A stretch of DNA of 64,000 nucleotides from assembly GCA_959347425.1 (NCBI GenBank), contig OY365741.1, forward strand, positions 1,512,501-1,576,500, in the 5' to 3' direction. Position 1 is the first letter of the stretch; each line of letters starts with the position of its first letter. Position numbers and translations under genes: made by a program. Under the pieces are notes generated by a model. The model was not told where the DNA came from and searched no databases. It saw only the letters and a program-made list of their open reading frames with translations. This DNA is from an uncultured Amylibacter sp. (GTDB lineage Bacteria; Pseudomonadota; Alphaproteobacteria; Rhodobacterales; Rhodobacteraceae). Below, piece after piece: positions 33,001 through 41,828 of this stretch.

Positions 33001-36000
33001 TGGAATGGAGTTGTTAGTTTCGGCGGGGTGGAAAAATCCACGACTTTCACGATTACCTATGGCGGTACCCTCGGCACGATTAATGCCTTTGTGCCAGATA
33101 TTGTTCAGCTTAATGATTTTGTTATCGCAGGGGTATTTGATGACCTTGGGATTATAACAGGCTCGACTAATTTAGCCCAATATACGGGTAATAGCAGCAT
33201 TGGGGCAGTGGTTGGCGTTTCGCGCCTCGGAATCCTATCAGGGTTAATCGGGGCAGAGGGCGCGGTTGGCGTGTTTCATGTTTCTGCATCTGCCCCTAGT
33301 GGCACTCGTTATTCTGGCGGGTTTATCGCCAATAAAGATATAAGACAGCAAGCCAATTGGAACGATTGGCAAAATAGCTTTGGCACGGCTAACGCAGTTA
33401 ATCTTGACTCCACCCCCAACACCGTCACACGTGAAAATCAATTTTTGTATGGCGATCGTGGCACTTTATCCGTGTCTAGCGGCGGTAGCACTTTATCCGT
33501 GCTTAAAGTAAGCCAATCCTCTGGTGCCGCGACCGCCGAAGGTTTTGCCCTAGGTTTGAACGATGGCACGCTGACGGGTGAGGCAACCTATGGCGGCGAG
33601 CGTTTGGGTGGAAATGGCGTCGGCGGTATAAAGTATTGGCATGGCTTTCAAACAACAGATCCAGTCAGGCTTTATTATGCGCAGATTAACAATGATACCA
33701 AGCTGGGTCCGGTTATTGATGAGGTCAGTGGAACGGCAACATACAATGGTCAATTCATCGCCAATTTTGCTGGTGGGTCTGGTGGTGGTGGTTTCACCAC
33801 AGATGAAGATTTCACCTTGACGGTTACCTTTGGTGGCAATACGTATGGTGGTGCAGGTGATATAGACGCGTTTGTTCCAGAATCTGGCAATACCGGGCGT
33901 TTCTATCGTTTGTACGGGTCGTATAATACCGATGGTGTGATAACGGGTGATGTGCAATATGGGAGGTTCACGCTTAATAACCCGAACGACTGGATAGAAG
34001 AAACGGATCAGGGCAGAGGCTTTCTTACAGGACTTATCAGCCAAGATAACGCGCTGGGCGTGTTTGTCAGTGGGGATACCCGTGGCACACGCGGGCAGAT
34101 AACTGGTATTAAAGGTGACTTGGGCTTTGTCGGTGGGTTTATTGCCCGTCGTACGGCCAGTGCGGGTTATCAGGTTATTGATGAGGTTGATGATTTTGAG
34201 GACCGCGTAACCTATAACGATTGGAATCGTATTATCAATCCTGTTGCCACGGCAAGCGGCACGCGAAGCCAATTTTTGCAAATCAAAGACAGAACGATAC
34301 GCGGTGGTGCATTGACCCTCACAGGGGGTGGTTTCCTAGACCTTTCCACCGCCCAATTTGAGGGCTCGCTAGCCCTTACAGACGGCGATGCTGATGATGG
34401 TTTTGCTTACTTTGTTGCAGATACCCCTTCCAACCTAGGTTATGCTGGGATTTTTGATGGCACCAATTTGGGTGGGCTTTTGGTGGAAACCGACAGTCCA
34501 ACACTCACGTGGCATGGGCAGCTTAATTTTCTTGACACAACCCACGATTTCACCCTGAACATCGCCTTTAATGGCAATAAGATTAATGGGTTTGTGAGAA
34601 ATATTGATTCTGACCTCGGTAACGTCCATGATTTGTTTCTGGAAGGCACATTTGATGATAGTGGGGTGATAACTGGTACGACTAACTTTACCCAATTCAC
34701 GGGTAGCCCTGGCGCTAGGACAGTGGTTGACCCTAACGATTCGCGATTCGGAGTCCTATCAGGGTTAATCGGGCAGGAAGGCGCGGTTGGCGTGTTTTAT
34801 AGCGAGGGGGATAGCTTTTTTCATTACGCTGGTGGGTTTGTTGTCCATCCAGCTGTTGTTGACAAGGTGACCTATATTGATTGGGTGCGCGGGGAGCGTC
34901 CTGCTGCCGTGATTGATTCATCCAATCAGCGCAATCAGTTTGTTCGGACGACTAGTGGTAAAGAGATAGCCCCCCCAGCCCCCCGCCCAGACCCCCTAGC
35001 CGTCCGCAACAACTACCCCGCCTTAACCCTAGGCAACACCGAATTTGAGGGCGATGCCATCAATATTGATGACAATGATGGTGTTTTATTCGTTAGAGAG
35101 ACTTTTGCAATAGACACGTACTATTCTTACGCTGGGATTTTACAGAGCACCAATTTGGGTGCGCGTTTGGTGGAAACCATCAATCCAACACCCACGTGGA
35201 ATGGGGTTCTTGCTGTGGAGAGTATTGAAGTGAACACGTCGTTCAAGATTACCTTTACCTCTACGGGTGGCACGATTGGTGCCTTTCATCGACAGTTTGC
35301 TGGCAGCTCTCATGATTTTCTTGTTGATGGGAATTTTGATGCCAATGGCGTGATATCGGGCAAGGTTCATTATGCCGTATTTCCTGATGACGATCCCGAC
35401 AGGATCTCTTCCCGCAACGGAATCCTATCAGGGTTAATCGGGCAGGAGGGTGTGGTTGCCGTGTTTCATGGCACTAGGGAGAGTGTTAATTACTCCGGTG
35501 GGTTTGTTGCCCATCCAGATATTGTTTCCAAGGTGACCTATGCCGATTGGCTGGCGGCGGAGAGTCCTGCTGCCATACCAAGTACGAGCAATCGGCGAAA
35601 TCAGTTTTTGCAAACGACCAGTAAAGTAATAACCCCAGGGAATAGTTTCGACTACGCCATCCACAACACCCCCTTAAACCTAGGCACCACCGAATTTGAC
35701 GGTGCACCCATCTTTGGCGATGGCGATGATGGTGTTGTATTCTTTCGAGGGAATGTTGGAGGCACGTTCTATCATTACGCGGGGCTTTTTGATAGCACCG
35801 ATTTGGGCGTGCTTTTGACCCCAATTGATGAAAGTGTTACGTGGAATGGGGTTATTGATGTGAGGGGCGTTAGACGCGAAACAGAATTCACGATTACCTT
35901 TGATGGTACGGATGGCACGATTGATGCCTTTGCAACAAATTTTGAATCCAGTTTGTCGCTCTCAGGCTCTTTGGATTTGCTTATCGCGGGGACATTTAAT

Positions 36001-37749
36001 GCCAGTGGCGTGATATCGGGCAATACTCATTATGCTGAATTTGCCAATGAGGATAACCCCGCGACACCCAGTACCTTCAGCGGAACCCTATCAGGGTTAA
36101 TCGGGCAGGAGGGCGCGGTTGCCGTGTTTCATGGCGGGGGTTACGTCGGTGGGTTTGTTGCCAGTCCAGATGTCAAATTTCAGGTTAAGTGGAGCGATTG
36201 GCGGGCTAGCTTTAGCGCGTCGGTAACTAGTCTTAATAGCTCACCTTTGCTTGGTAGCCAATTCTCGATTCAAAATCAATTTTTGCGTGGTAGCATTGCT
36301 GGTTTCGGCGGTCTTAAAACAGCCCCTACTGGCGGTGGGGCGAGCACACCCTCTACTATAACTTTGGGGACTACAGCAACCTATAAAGGCGCATCTTTGG
36401 GCGGAAATGGGGTTGGCAGTATAAGGTATTGGCATGGCTTTCAAGAAAACAATCCCCTACGGGTTTATTATGCGCAGATTGATAATAATACCAAGATAGG
36501 CGCACTTATTGAACGAACCGCAGGAACAGCAACATACAATGGTCGATTCACTGCCGTAAAGGGTGGTAGTAGCATCGTCTCCACAGCCGCCGATTTCACT
36601 TTGACGGTTAATTTTGCTGATAGCAGTATAGAGACCCTTGTGTCACAGACTGGTTCAGGCAACCTTCATTATCTTTTAGAGGGGACCTATGATGAAAATG
36701 GTGTGATAAGTGGCGATGTTACTTTTGATAATTTCACTGATGGCGAACCAGAAGGGCTTACCACCCAACGTTTGGGAAAACTTAGTGGGCTTATCAGCCA
36801 AGATTACGCGATGGGTGTGTTTGTCAGTGGTGATAATCTTACTGCTTCGGTTGGATATGTAAGAGGAGATGATGCCAGAGGTGATAGGGGCTTTGTCGGC
36901 GGGTTTGTCGCAGGGTTCGCGACGTTTGCAGAGCCCATGCCTATTACAGAATCACTTGCTGATGTTTCATACGGAGAATGGACTTCAAGTTTTAGCAGTT
37001 TTCCGGGTGATGTTAGGACTTCCGATAACCAGTTTTCGCGGTTTGATGCTAGTAACACCTCTTTAAGGACTAGCAAGATTTATACCACTACGGATAGCTC
37101 TAACGGTACGAAAATAACACCCACAACTTTGAACCTGCGTGATGCCACCTTTAACAACATTCCACTGGGTGGCAATGCGAGGGATGCCGTGGCATTCGGT
37201 AGCGGGTTTTATGGTGCTGATTCTACTGCCAGCAGGGATAATACCCGTATTTTCTTTGCTGGGATTCAGATTGGAGCCAAGTTGGGTGATGAGCTGCCCA
37301 CTTGGGTAAGCGGGCAACGTACCAAGGCAGACTGGCATGGGCAATTCCGCGCAGAGAGCCGTGATGGCACAACAACCAATACAGATTTTACCTTGGAGGT
37401 TAATTTTGAAAATAGGCAGGTAGAGGCATTTGTGCCTGTCGCCCCCGCCAGCATAACCCATTATCATCTAAAAGGCAGTTTTTCCGCCGATGATGACGGG
37501 GTGATAGTCGGCACGGTTGACCGCGGAGACTTTACTGGTAATAGGGTGTTGACAACAAACACCAATGTCCCCGGGGTTTTCACCGGGATTATCGCGCAGG
37601 AAGGTGCGCTCGGCGTGTTTATCAGTGGCACGCGGACTGACACGTCACCCACGCTAACAGGCGGGCAGGGTAATACGGGCTATATCGGCGGGTTTGTCGC
37701 CTGTCCTCTGCATGCCGACGGTCGGTGCATGAGCGCGACCAGACCATAA
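27022..37749 (+). CDS. Giant lipoprotein: fifteen Cys-rich repeats plus twelve beta modules
   Basis: This 3575-residue protein starts at a GTG with AAAGGAAT ahead of it. The signal peptide ends in lipobox LTAC (Cys36) and a run of glycines. Residues ~55-785 hold about fifteen repeats of ~50 residues. Each repeat has the pattern C-x3-[DN]P[FY]-x3-5-C, then an Arg/Glu-rich helix, then two more cysteines. Twelve modules like those of the two upstream genes follow, beginning with HGLGSALN and NEFLRA and ending in GYIGGFVACPLHADGRCM. In a secreted lipoprotein the many paired cysteines suggest a disulfide-bonded rod carrying the beta modules outward; this is inference. No enzyme motif is seen. The gene ends 55 bases before the tRNA-Arg 3' end. 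Confidence 0.75.
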   Translation: MEYKTLKDNNFTKPHILLGLRGVFLALFVAVVLTACGGGGGGGAATTTTGSAGDNCPTDPFGATCGNEYAAARAQKINECLIDDMATEDASCASAVNAQSCLNDPFARGCDEDQGFSAFLEVAKDQREAFCNIGDNAKDTLCAGAVSTVCGDNPFNGLCKATSYIRQQGEIVADCITEGKASEPTCANAVDFNPCIGNPFTPECLTQTDARTMREAFCRKDDNATNALCAGALAHFCELDPFDAICGDVAYSRQQMERVDFCISDANASNNTLCANAIGANAVNACIRDPFTAGCSTQDVFRSIRESFCRQGTNAADYPALCGNAVVNICTNDPFDGLCNPNDYTEQRNARTIECEDEEPTNSRCTNVLLFLSKMTCMDDPFGKGCEGETESRMTRENLCRASNNALGLANDSQCTGALAHFCGLDPFDGLCNPTTYSNERTMRVAECIMDDNARADNTRCTNAIAADANNCIHNPYGTNCGTGTPAQTARESFCRGDPRNPSNPLCTGAVTHFCATSPTANPFDADLCFVGTTYNDTRDGIIRGCITADDTRWRQGACTNAVAANPCIETPFDRNCVTDFADYYQDARAKRTTFCVGQKNDYDLCAGAVATNLCFKNPFVRDLDNNGAEDCSSEFAARREEQINKCIVGEVGQTVGCINVLAGIGGCLANPFHSSCHAQEDAHSNPNTYFKDYADAARAARVDFCDMDDGAIRDHDYCFGRTFNHDICVYDPYSSFCKDESFNAALSTTVEAQRTEKVVFCGRNDNKDHGSCTHVRDLVTAATWAHGLGSALNTQPTAGTNEFLRADSASELDKGSTGATGTNLNLATSTFDYNQFGGDATDGVEFFAESGNYYAGILGGADLGKPLSGATRTVYWNGRISSTISTGRTNLDGSTTSDTSGVIVATDFTLTIDFNGSGGTFLSFAKVFLDENANIYYYDIGGSFNEDGLITDGSVGYAEFRSGNASNEVANSRTDAILSGIIGKEGALGVFQGAHFSGGFVAHPTIKARVEISDWVRGFGSAPPATAPTAGNGFLQEDNGVLTVAPTKITAGGADTTAFEFVTLKTVNDGEQDFVNDVSWFSGYHTNNTQYHYATVSDTAYLGEPLSEAPTSGIWYGKFGAGANKTDFALTITYSTSERKISAFVRESVGVYYLLAGDFNSAGVITNGTVNYGAFTNGVRTAPVARRAANGTLTGLIGQGGVLGAFHSTVTGAAGYAGGFWAAPFDKADDGVRSFTTDVDYGDWLRSFLPLAVDTTAKNQFLATTSTLGAINPLGTTTTNGGNQTPSLSSVRFGESNLDGEALGEVDDTNRVEWFSGYIGATQYHYAGVFQDADLGAPLTTTPTGGEWRGFIGVGEFYTDFTLTITYETAGGTLSAFVRDTPNVYYLLDGGFDANGLIDGTVRYGEFTNRDKNTPAGSTADGVLTGIIGEDGALGVFHSTATGEAGYSGGFVARPTAPTYAEEVYHSDYDRSFLSLGLPDTDTPKNQFITDRTGVMTAQTGGEDATINDLALDTTTFDGFALGADDANDGAFWFNGFAGSSSTRTYYAGLKGAVTLGLPITTSGNWRGVFAVGNAKTDFTLEITYGTNGGTIAAFIRELEDSYYLLAGDFDANGLITGTVNYSVFTNGVRTANIATPSGILTGLIGEDGAVGAFYSRNDRDQKYSGGFVARNGVAAFVPSTVRHATWARGFLLDDTPDTTDPRNQFLRARNIRLDSSGKGVSDLGVVNLNTARFNDAPIVGGDVDDQYEAFRRGTRYYAGILPSTDLGAPVVDGSTELTWYGNLTVGRESFLSSRSTDFVLNITINGTAGGTLSARANYRNTEYYILDGEFDASGLITGTIAYNLDSFNGTANGILTGLIGQEGAIGVFIGDKSNNYGGGFVARPKAVNFTDSVKYSDWLARENPDVNPSAEHKFLQTTGKTIPTAVQTAVTQQFTLDLGTAEFDGAPIFGDANDGFYGFYGVFNSKPYAYVGIYENTHLGTPLTERINEVFWNGVVSFGGVEKSTTFTITYGGTLGTINAFVPDIVQLNDFVIAGVFDDLGIITGSTNLAQYTGNSSIGAVVGVSRLGILSGLIGAEGAVGVFHVSASAPSGTRYSGGFIANKDIRQQANWNDWQNSFGTANAVNLDSTPNTVTRENQFLYGDRGTLSVSSGGSTLSVLKVSQSSGAATAEGFALGLNDGTLTGEATYGGERLGGNGVGGIKYWHGFQTTDPVRLYYAQINNDTKLGPVIDEVSGTATYNGQFIANFAGGSGGGGFTTDEDFTLTVTFGGNTYGGAGDIDAFVPESGNTGRFYRLYGSYNTDGVITGDVQYGRFTLNNPNDWIEETDQGRGFLTGLISQDNALGVFVSGDTRGTRGQITGIKGDLGFVGGFIARRTASAGYQVIDEVDDFEDRVTYNDWNRIINPVATASGTRSQFLQIKDRTIRGGALTLTGGGFLDLSTAQFEGSLALTDGDADDGFAYFVADTPSNLGYAGIFDGTNLGGLLVETDSPTLTWHGQLNFLDTTHDFTLNIAFNGNKINGFVRNIDSDLGNVHDLFLEGTFDDSGVITGTTNFTQFTGSPGARTVVDPNDSRFGVLSGLIGQEGAVGVFYSEGDSFFHYAGGFVVHPAVVDKVTYIDWVRGERPAAVIDSSNQRNQFVRTTSGKEIAPPAPRPDPLAVRNNYPALTLGNTEFEGDAINIDDNDGVLFVRETFAIDTYYSYAGILQSTNLGARLVETINPTPTWNGVLAVESIEVNTSFKITFTSTGGTIGAFHRQFAGSSHDFLVDGNFDANGVISGKVHYAVFPDDDPDRISSRNGILSGLIGQEGVVAVFHGTRESVNYSGGFVAHPDIVSKVTYADWLAAESPAAIPSTSNRRNQFLQTTSKVITPGNSFDYAIHNTPLNLGTTEFDGAPIFGDGDDGVVFFRGNVGGTFYHYAGLFDSTDLGVLLTPIDESVTWNGVIDVRGVRRETEFTITFDGTDGTIDAFATNFESSLSLSGSLDLLIAGTFNASGVISGNTHYAEFANEDNPATPSTFSGTLSGLIGQEGAVAVFHGGGYVGGFVASPDVKFQVKWSDWRASFSASVTSLNSSPLLGSQFSIQNQFLRGSIAGFGGLKTAPTGGGASTPSTITLGTTATYKGASLGGNGVGSIRYWHGFQENNPLRVYYAQIDNNTKIGALIERTAGTATYNGRFTAVKGGSSIVSTAADFTLTVNFADSSIETLVSQTGSGNLHYLLEGTYDENGVISGDVTFDNFTDGEPEGLTTQRLGKLSGLISQDYAMGVFVSGDNLTASVGYVRGDDARGDRGFVGGFVAGFATFAEPMPITESLADVSYGEWTSSFSSFPGDVRTSDNQFSRFDASNTSLRTSKIYTTTDSSNGTKITPTTLNLRDATFNNIPLGGNARDAVAFGSGFYGADSTASRDNTRIFFAGIQIGAKLGDELPTWVSGQRTKADWHGQFRAESRDGTTTNTDFTLEVNFENRQVEAFVPVAPASITHYHLKGSFSADDDGVIVGTVDRGDFTGNRVLTTNTNVPGVFTGIIAQEGALGVFISGTRTDTSPTLTGGQGNTGYIGGFVACPLHADGRCMSATRP
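27187..29355 (+). repeat. Region coding for Cys-x3-[DN]PF repeats
   Basis: About fifteen imperfect repeats of ~150 bp encode a module with four cysteines and a central DPF/NPF motif (variants NPY, TPF, DPY). Spacing varies by a few codons and the copies have diverged at DNA level, so the array is old compared with the near-identical ends of the neighbouring genes. Confidence 0.8.
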
Positions 37750-37803
37750 AACGCGGGTTGCCCTTCACATGATTTTAGGGGGCTTGGGTTGGGGCGTGGG
37801 TAG

Positions 37804-37880
37804 TGGCGGACCGAGGAGGATTCGAACCCCCGACCCCTTGATTCGTAGTCAAGTACTCTATCCAGCTGAGCTATCGGTCC
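37804..37880 (-). tRNA. tRNA-Arg (anticodon ACG), CCA encoded
   Basis: The acceptor arms GGACCGA and TCGGTCC pair perfectly. The anticodon stem CUUGA/UCAAG encloses the loop CUACGAA, giving anticodon ACG. The T-arm GGGGGTTCGAATCCTCC type sequence is present. CCA is encoded at the 3' end (37804-37806 on the plus strand). The tRNA 3' end points toward the lipoprotein/defence island. Confidence 0.95.
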
Positions 37881-37899
37881 GTAACTGCCATTTAGCGGT

Positions 37900-37926
37900 T
37901 ATTGCACGGGTTTGCAATAGTTTTTT
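37900..37926 (+). terminator. Hairpin with T-run behind the tRNA, plus strand
   Basis: TATTGCA (37900-37906) and TGCAATA (37913-37919) enclose a 6-base loop and are followed by G and six T residues. It would stop plus-strand transcription coming from the lipoprotein gene before it reaches the minus-strand yejF gene. An outer TAGCGGTT/AACCGCTA repeat (37893 and ~37945) may extend the structure in both directions. Confidence 0.5.
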
Positions 37927-37947
37927 ACGGCTTTAATGAAAAAACCG

Positions 37948-39585
37948 CTACTGCGCCAAATTTTCATCAGCAATACTATCAAACGCGGCCTTTATCAGGG
38001 CGCGAGTATAAGGGCTGTTCGGCTTGGCAAAGACCGCCTTTGTCGTGCCGCTTTCCACAACATCCCCCTTACGCATCACCAAAACATTATGCGAAATCGC
38101 GCGTACCAGTTTCAAATCATGGCTGATAAAAACATAGGCAATATCGTATTTTTTCTGCAAATCACGCAACAAGGCAATGATTTGAATCTGCACGGTGCGG
38201 TCTAATGCGCTGGTTGGCTCGTCCAAAATAATCATCTTTGGCTTTAAAATTAACGCCCGCGCGATGGCGATTCTTTGACGTTGCCCGCCAGAGAATTCGT
38301 GCGGATACCGCCCCGCCATATTCTGTTCCAACCCGACCTCTTGCAAAATAGCGCACACCTGTTTGTCCGTTTCTGCTGCATCAGACAGCCCATGAACCGC
38401 GCTACCCTCAGCAATTATCTGGCGCAGAGTCATCCGTGGCGACAGACTCCCATACGGGTCTTGAAACACCATCTGCATATCGCGGCGCAGGGGTTTCATC
38501 GCGCGATTATTAAGCGATTGGATTTCGCGACCCATAAATACGATACGCCCGTCGGAGGGCAAAAGCCGCATTAAACCCAGCCCCAGTGTGGTTTTGCCCG
38601 AGCCTGATTCGCCAACCACACCCAAAGTCTCACCCCGTCGCAGGGTAAAGCTGACATCATTCACCGCCTTAACAAAGCCACGAGTCCTCTGCAACAACCC
38701 GCGTTTAATCGGAAACCAAATCCGCAGGTTTTCCACTTGCGCGACCACTTCGGCGGTTTTTTTAGGGGCGGGCATTGTGCCTTTCGGCTCTGCCGCCAGC
38801 AGTTTTTTCGTATAGGGGTGTTGCGGTTTGGTAAAGATTTGATGCACCGAATTATGCTCGACAATCCGCCCATCCTGCATCACATAAACTCGGTCGGCAA
38901 TCCGCCGTACGACCGATAAATCGTGGGTTATGAACAACATCCCCATGCCCTCGCGTTTTTGGATTTCCGCCAGCAGGGTTAAAATTTGCGCTTGAATGGT
39001 GACATCCAGCGCGGTAGTCGGCTCATCCGCGATTAGCAAATCAGGCTTGTTCGCCAGCACCATGGCTATCATAACCCGTTGCCGTTGCCCGCCAGATAAT
39101 TGATGCGGATAGGCGTTTATTCGCAGGGGCGGGTCGTCAATTCCAACCTGTTCTAACAGACGCAGGGATTCCTGCATTGCCCGCGCACCGCGTAGGTTTT
39201 GATGCAAGGATAGTGCCTCTGCCAACTGGCGACCAACGATATGAAGCGGGTTAAGCGAGCTCATCGGTTCTTGGAAAATAAAGCTAATCCGTCCGCCGCG
39301 ATGTTGGCGTAGGGTTAAGTCATCGGCGGTTAATAAATCCTGCCCGCCATCTTGCTCTCCGTATAAAACCTGCCCCGATATATCGGCGGTTTTCGGCAAT
39401 AGGCGCACAACGGAAAGTGCGCTGACCGATTTGCCAGAGCCCGATTCGCCGACCAGTGCAACAGTCTCGCCTGCTTTTATATCAAAGCTGATATTATCCA
39501 CGGCTTTTGTCACACCGAACCGCACCGATAGGTCGCGGACATCTAGCAGGGGTTTTTTCACGGGTTTCTTAACGGGCTTTTTCAT
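37948..39585 (-). CDS. yejF: ABC transporter dual ATPase, YejF type
   Basis: This 545-residue cytoplasmic protein has two complete ABC ATPase domains in one chain, as in YejF of the microcin C/oligopeptide importer. Each half has Walker A (GESGSGKS in the first, GESGSGKT in the second), a signature motif ([16 protein letters not shown]) and Walker B ([22 protein letters not shown]). It is the last gene of a four-gene operon and overlaps yejE by four bases. It energises import of peptides or peptide-like compounds through YejB and YejE. The N-terminus has a short Lys-Pro repeat ([12 protein letters not shown]). Dual-domain dipeptide ATPases of the DppDF/GsiA type are the alternative; the neighbours favour Yej. 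Confidence 0.93.
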   Translation of the reverse strand: MKKPVKKPVKKPLLDVRDLSVRFGVTKAVDNISFDIKAGETVALVGESGSGKSVSALSVVRLLPKTADISGQVLYGEQDGGQDLLTADDLTLRQHRGGRISFIFQEPMSSLNPLHIVGRQLAEALSLHQNLRGARAMQESLRLLEQVGIDDPPLRINAYPHQLSGGQRQRVMIAMVLANKPDLLIADEPTTALDVTIQAQILTLLAEIQKREGMGMLFITHDLSVVRRIADRVYVMQDGRIVEHNSVHQIFTKPQHPYTKKLLAAEPKGTMPAPKKTAEVVAQVENLRIWFPIKRGLLQRTRGFVKAVNDVSFTLRRGETLGVVGESGSGKTTLGLGLMRLLPSDGRIVFMGREIQSLNNRAMKPLRRDMQMVFQDPYGSLSPRMTLRQIIAEGSAVHGLSDAAETDKQVCAILQEVGLEQNMAGRYPHEFSGGQRQRIAIARALILKPKMIILDEPTSALDRTVQIQIIALLRDLQKKYDIAYVFISHDLKLVRAISHNVLVMRKGDVVESGTTKAVFAKPNSPYTRALIKAAFDSIADENLAQ

Positions 39586-40724
39586 ACCACACCCCCATCG
39601 CCTATATCAAAAGTTTTGCGCGGGTCAAAGGCATCGCGAACCCCCTCAAACATAAATACCAGCAGGGACAGCATAATGGCAAAGGTAAAAAACGCGGTGA
39701 ATCCCAGCCACGGTGCGTGTAAATTATTCTTTGCCTGCAACGCCATTTCGCCCAAAGACGGATAGGATACAGGCAACCCAAAGCCCAGAAAATCCAGCGA
39801 AGTCAGCGTGCCAATCGCTCCGGTAATTAAAAACGGCAGAAACGTCAGGGTTGCCACCATAGCATTCGGCAACAGATGGCGATACATAATCTGCCAATCC
39901 GCCACACCCAGCGCACGGGCGGCACGAACATATTCAAAATTCCGCGCCCGCAGGAATTCGGCACGTACCAATCCCACCAGCCCAGTCCAACTGAACAAAG
40001 TAATCAACGCCATTAAAATCCAGAAATTCAGCGTGAAAATCGCAGAGAAAATAATGATGATATAGAGCGCAGGCAGGCTATCCCAAATCTCCACCAGCCG
40101 TTGAAACACCAAATCCACCCAACCGCCGAAATAGCCCATGGCCGCCCCCGCCATAATCCCAATCAGGGAAGAGAAAAACACAACCGTCAGCCCAAAGATA
40201 GTGGAAATCCGAAACCCGTAAATCACGCGGGCGACAATATCGCGGGTTTGGTCGTCGGTGCCAAGCCAATGTTGCCAATTCGGCGGGCTTGGCGCGACCA
40301 GAACATCGTAGTTTATCGTGTTAAAACTATACGGCACAGGCGGCCAGAGTATCCAGCCTTGTTTTATTTCCTCACCATTCGCGTCCAGCAAATTGCCCGC
40401 GTTTAATTCCGCCAACGTTTCGCTCGGCGTGATTAAACAGGCATCCATCCCGCCCGTTTTAATCAAACATTGCACTTCGGGGGCGGGGTATTCCGCCTCT
40501 GTTTTGAACTCGCCACCGAAATCAACCTCGGCATAGGTTTTTGCAATCGGCATATACAACCCGCCACGAAACACAACCAGCAGAGGGCGGTCGTTGGCAA
40601 TGACTTCGGCAAACAGGGTTGCGATAAAAATTCCCAAGAATATCCACAATGCGTAAAACGCTCGGCGATTCGCGCAGAAATTACGCCAGCGACGGGCGGC
40701 TAGTGGGGATTTAAACAGAGTCAT
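39582..40724 (-). CDS. yejE: Microcin C/oligopeptide ABC permease, YejE type
   Basis: This 380-residue inner-membrane permease belongs to the binding-protein-dependent family. It has one N-terminal membrane segment (FYALWIFLGIFIATLF), then a periplasmic stretch of ~120 residues typical of YejE. The membrane core follows with the EAA-type loop (EYVRAARALGVADWQIMYRH). It pairs with YejB to form the channel and contacts YejF through that loop. It overlaps both neighbours by four bases, which indicates a tightly coupled operon. Confidence 0.92.
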   Translation of the reverse strand: MTLFKSPLAARRWRNFCANRRAFYALWIFLGIFIATLFAEVIANDRPLLVVFRGGLYMPIAKTYAEVDFGGEFKTEAEYPAPEVQCLIKTGGMDACLITPSETLAELNAGNLLDANGEEIKQGWILWPPVPYSFNTINYDVLVAPSPPNWQHWLGTDDQTRDIVARVIYGFRISTIFGLTVVFFSSLIGIMAGAAMGYFGGWVDLVFQRLVEIWDSLPALYIIIIFSAIFTLNFWILMALITLFSWTGLVGLVRAEFLRARNFEYVRAARALGVADWQIMYRHLLPNAMVATLTFLPFLITGAIGTLTSLDFLGFGLPVSYPSLGEMALQAKNNLHAPWLGFTAFFTFAIMLSLLVFMFEGVRDAFDPRKTFDIGDGGVV

Positions 40725-41809
40725 AATGCACGCCCTTCAAAATCAATTCGCGGGTCAATCCAAATATAGGTTAAGTCCGAAATTAACCGCACCAGCAAGC
40801 CAATCAATCCAAAGAAATACAGCGTGCCAAACAAAACAGGATAATCGCGATTAACGGCGGATTCATAGCCCAAACGCCCCAGACCATCCAAAGAAAACAC
40901 GATTTCTATAATCAGGGAAGAGCCGAAAAACACCCCGATAAACGCCGACGGAAACCCCGCAATAACTATCAGCATAGCGTTGCGAAACACATGGCGATAA
41001 AAAACCGAGCGTTCATTCAAACCTTTGGCGCGGGCGGTCATCACGTATAATTTCCCCAGCTCGTCCAAAAACGCGTTCTTTGTTAAAAGCGTCAATGTGG
41101 CAAAAGCGGCGATGGTAGAGGCCGTGACGGGCAGAACAATATGCCACAAATAATCCGCTATTTGCCCGCCGATGCTGAGGTTATCAAAATTATCGCTCGT
41201 CAATCCACGCAGGGGAAACCATTGAAAATAAGAGCCACCCGCAAACATAACCACCAGAATAATCGCGAATAAAAATCCGGGGATAGCGTAGGCGAAGATG
41301 ATGATAGAACTGCTCCACACATCAAAACGGCCGCCGTCATGCACCGCCTTTCTAATCCCCAAAGGAATAGAAATCAGATAGGCCAGCAGGGTTGACCACA
41401 GACCCAAAGTAATAGACACAGGCATTTTTTCCAACACCAAATCAATGACAGAGATACTGCGAAAATAGCTCTCGCCAAAATCAAATCGCAGATAATTACC
41501 CATCATCAGGGCGAATCGCTGGGCCGGCGGTTTGTCAAAGCCGAATTGTTTTTCCAAATCCTCAATAAACCCATCGGGCAAGCCCCGCGCCCCTTGATAA
41601 CTGGATTCGTTTTGCTGACCGCCACTGCCGACTCCATCGCCGCCACCGCCACTGATACGGTCGGTTGCGCTGCTTTCATCGTCCAGTTGGCTGAGGATTT
41701 GTTCAATAGGCCCGCCAGGCAGAAACTGCACCAAGGCGAAGTTGATAACCATAATACCAAGGATTGTTGGCACCATAAATAAAAGACGGCGAAAGATATA
41801 GGCGAGCAT
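40721..41809 (-). CDS. yejB: Microcin C/oligopeptide ABC permease, YejB type
   Basis: This 362-residue permease starts with the usual N-terminal anchor (AYIFRRLLFMVPTILGIMVI) and has the EAA-like loop YVMTARAKGLNERSVFYRH. Between the first segment and the core it has a Gly/Ser-rich insert (about residues 42-70), common in YejB relatives of Alphaproteobacteria. It follows the binding-protein gene after a 19-base gap and overlaps yejE by four bases. Confidence 0.92.
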   Translation of the reverse strand: MLAYIFRRLLFMVPTILGIMVINFALVQFLPGGPIEQILSQLDDESSATDRISGGGGDGVGSGGQQNESSYQGARGLPDGFIEDLEKQFGFDKPPAQRFALMMGNYLRFDFGESYFRSISVIDLVLEKMPVSITLGLWSTLLAYLISIPLGIRKAVHDGGRFDVWSSSIIIFAYAIPGFLFAIILVVMFAGGSYFQWFPLRGLTSDNFDNLSIGGQIADYLWHIVLPVTASTIAAFATLTLLTKNAFLDELGKLYVMTARAKGLNERSVFYRHVFRNAMLIVIAGFPSAFIGVFFGSSLIIEIVFSLDGLGRLGYESAVNRDYPVLFGTLYFFGLIGLLVRLISDLTYIWIDPRIDFEGRAL

Positions 41810-41828
41810 ACGGGGTATCCCTGTTGGG

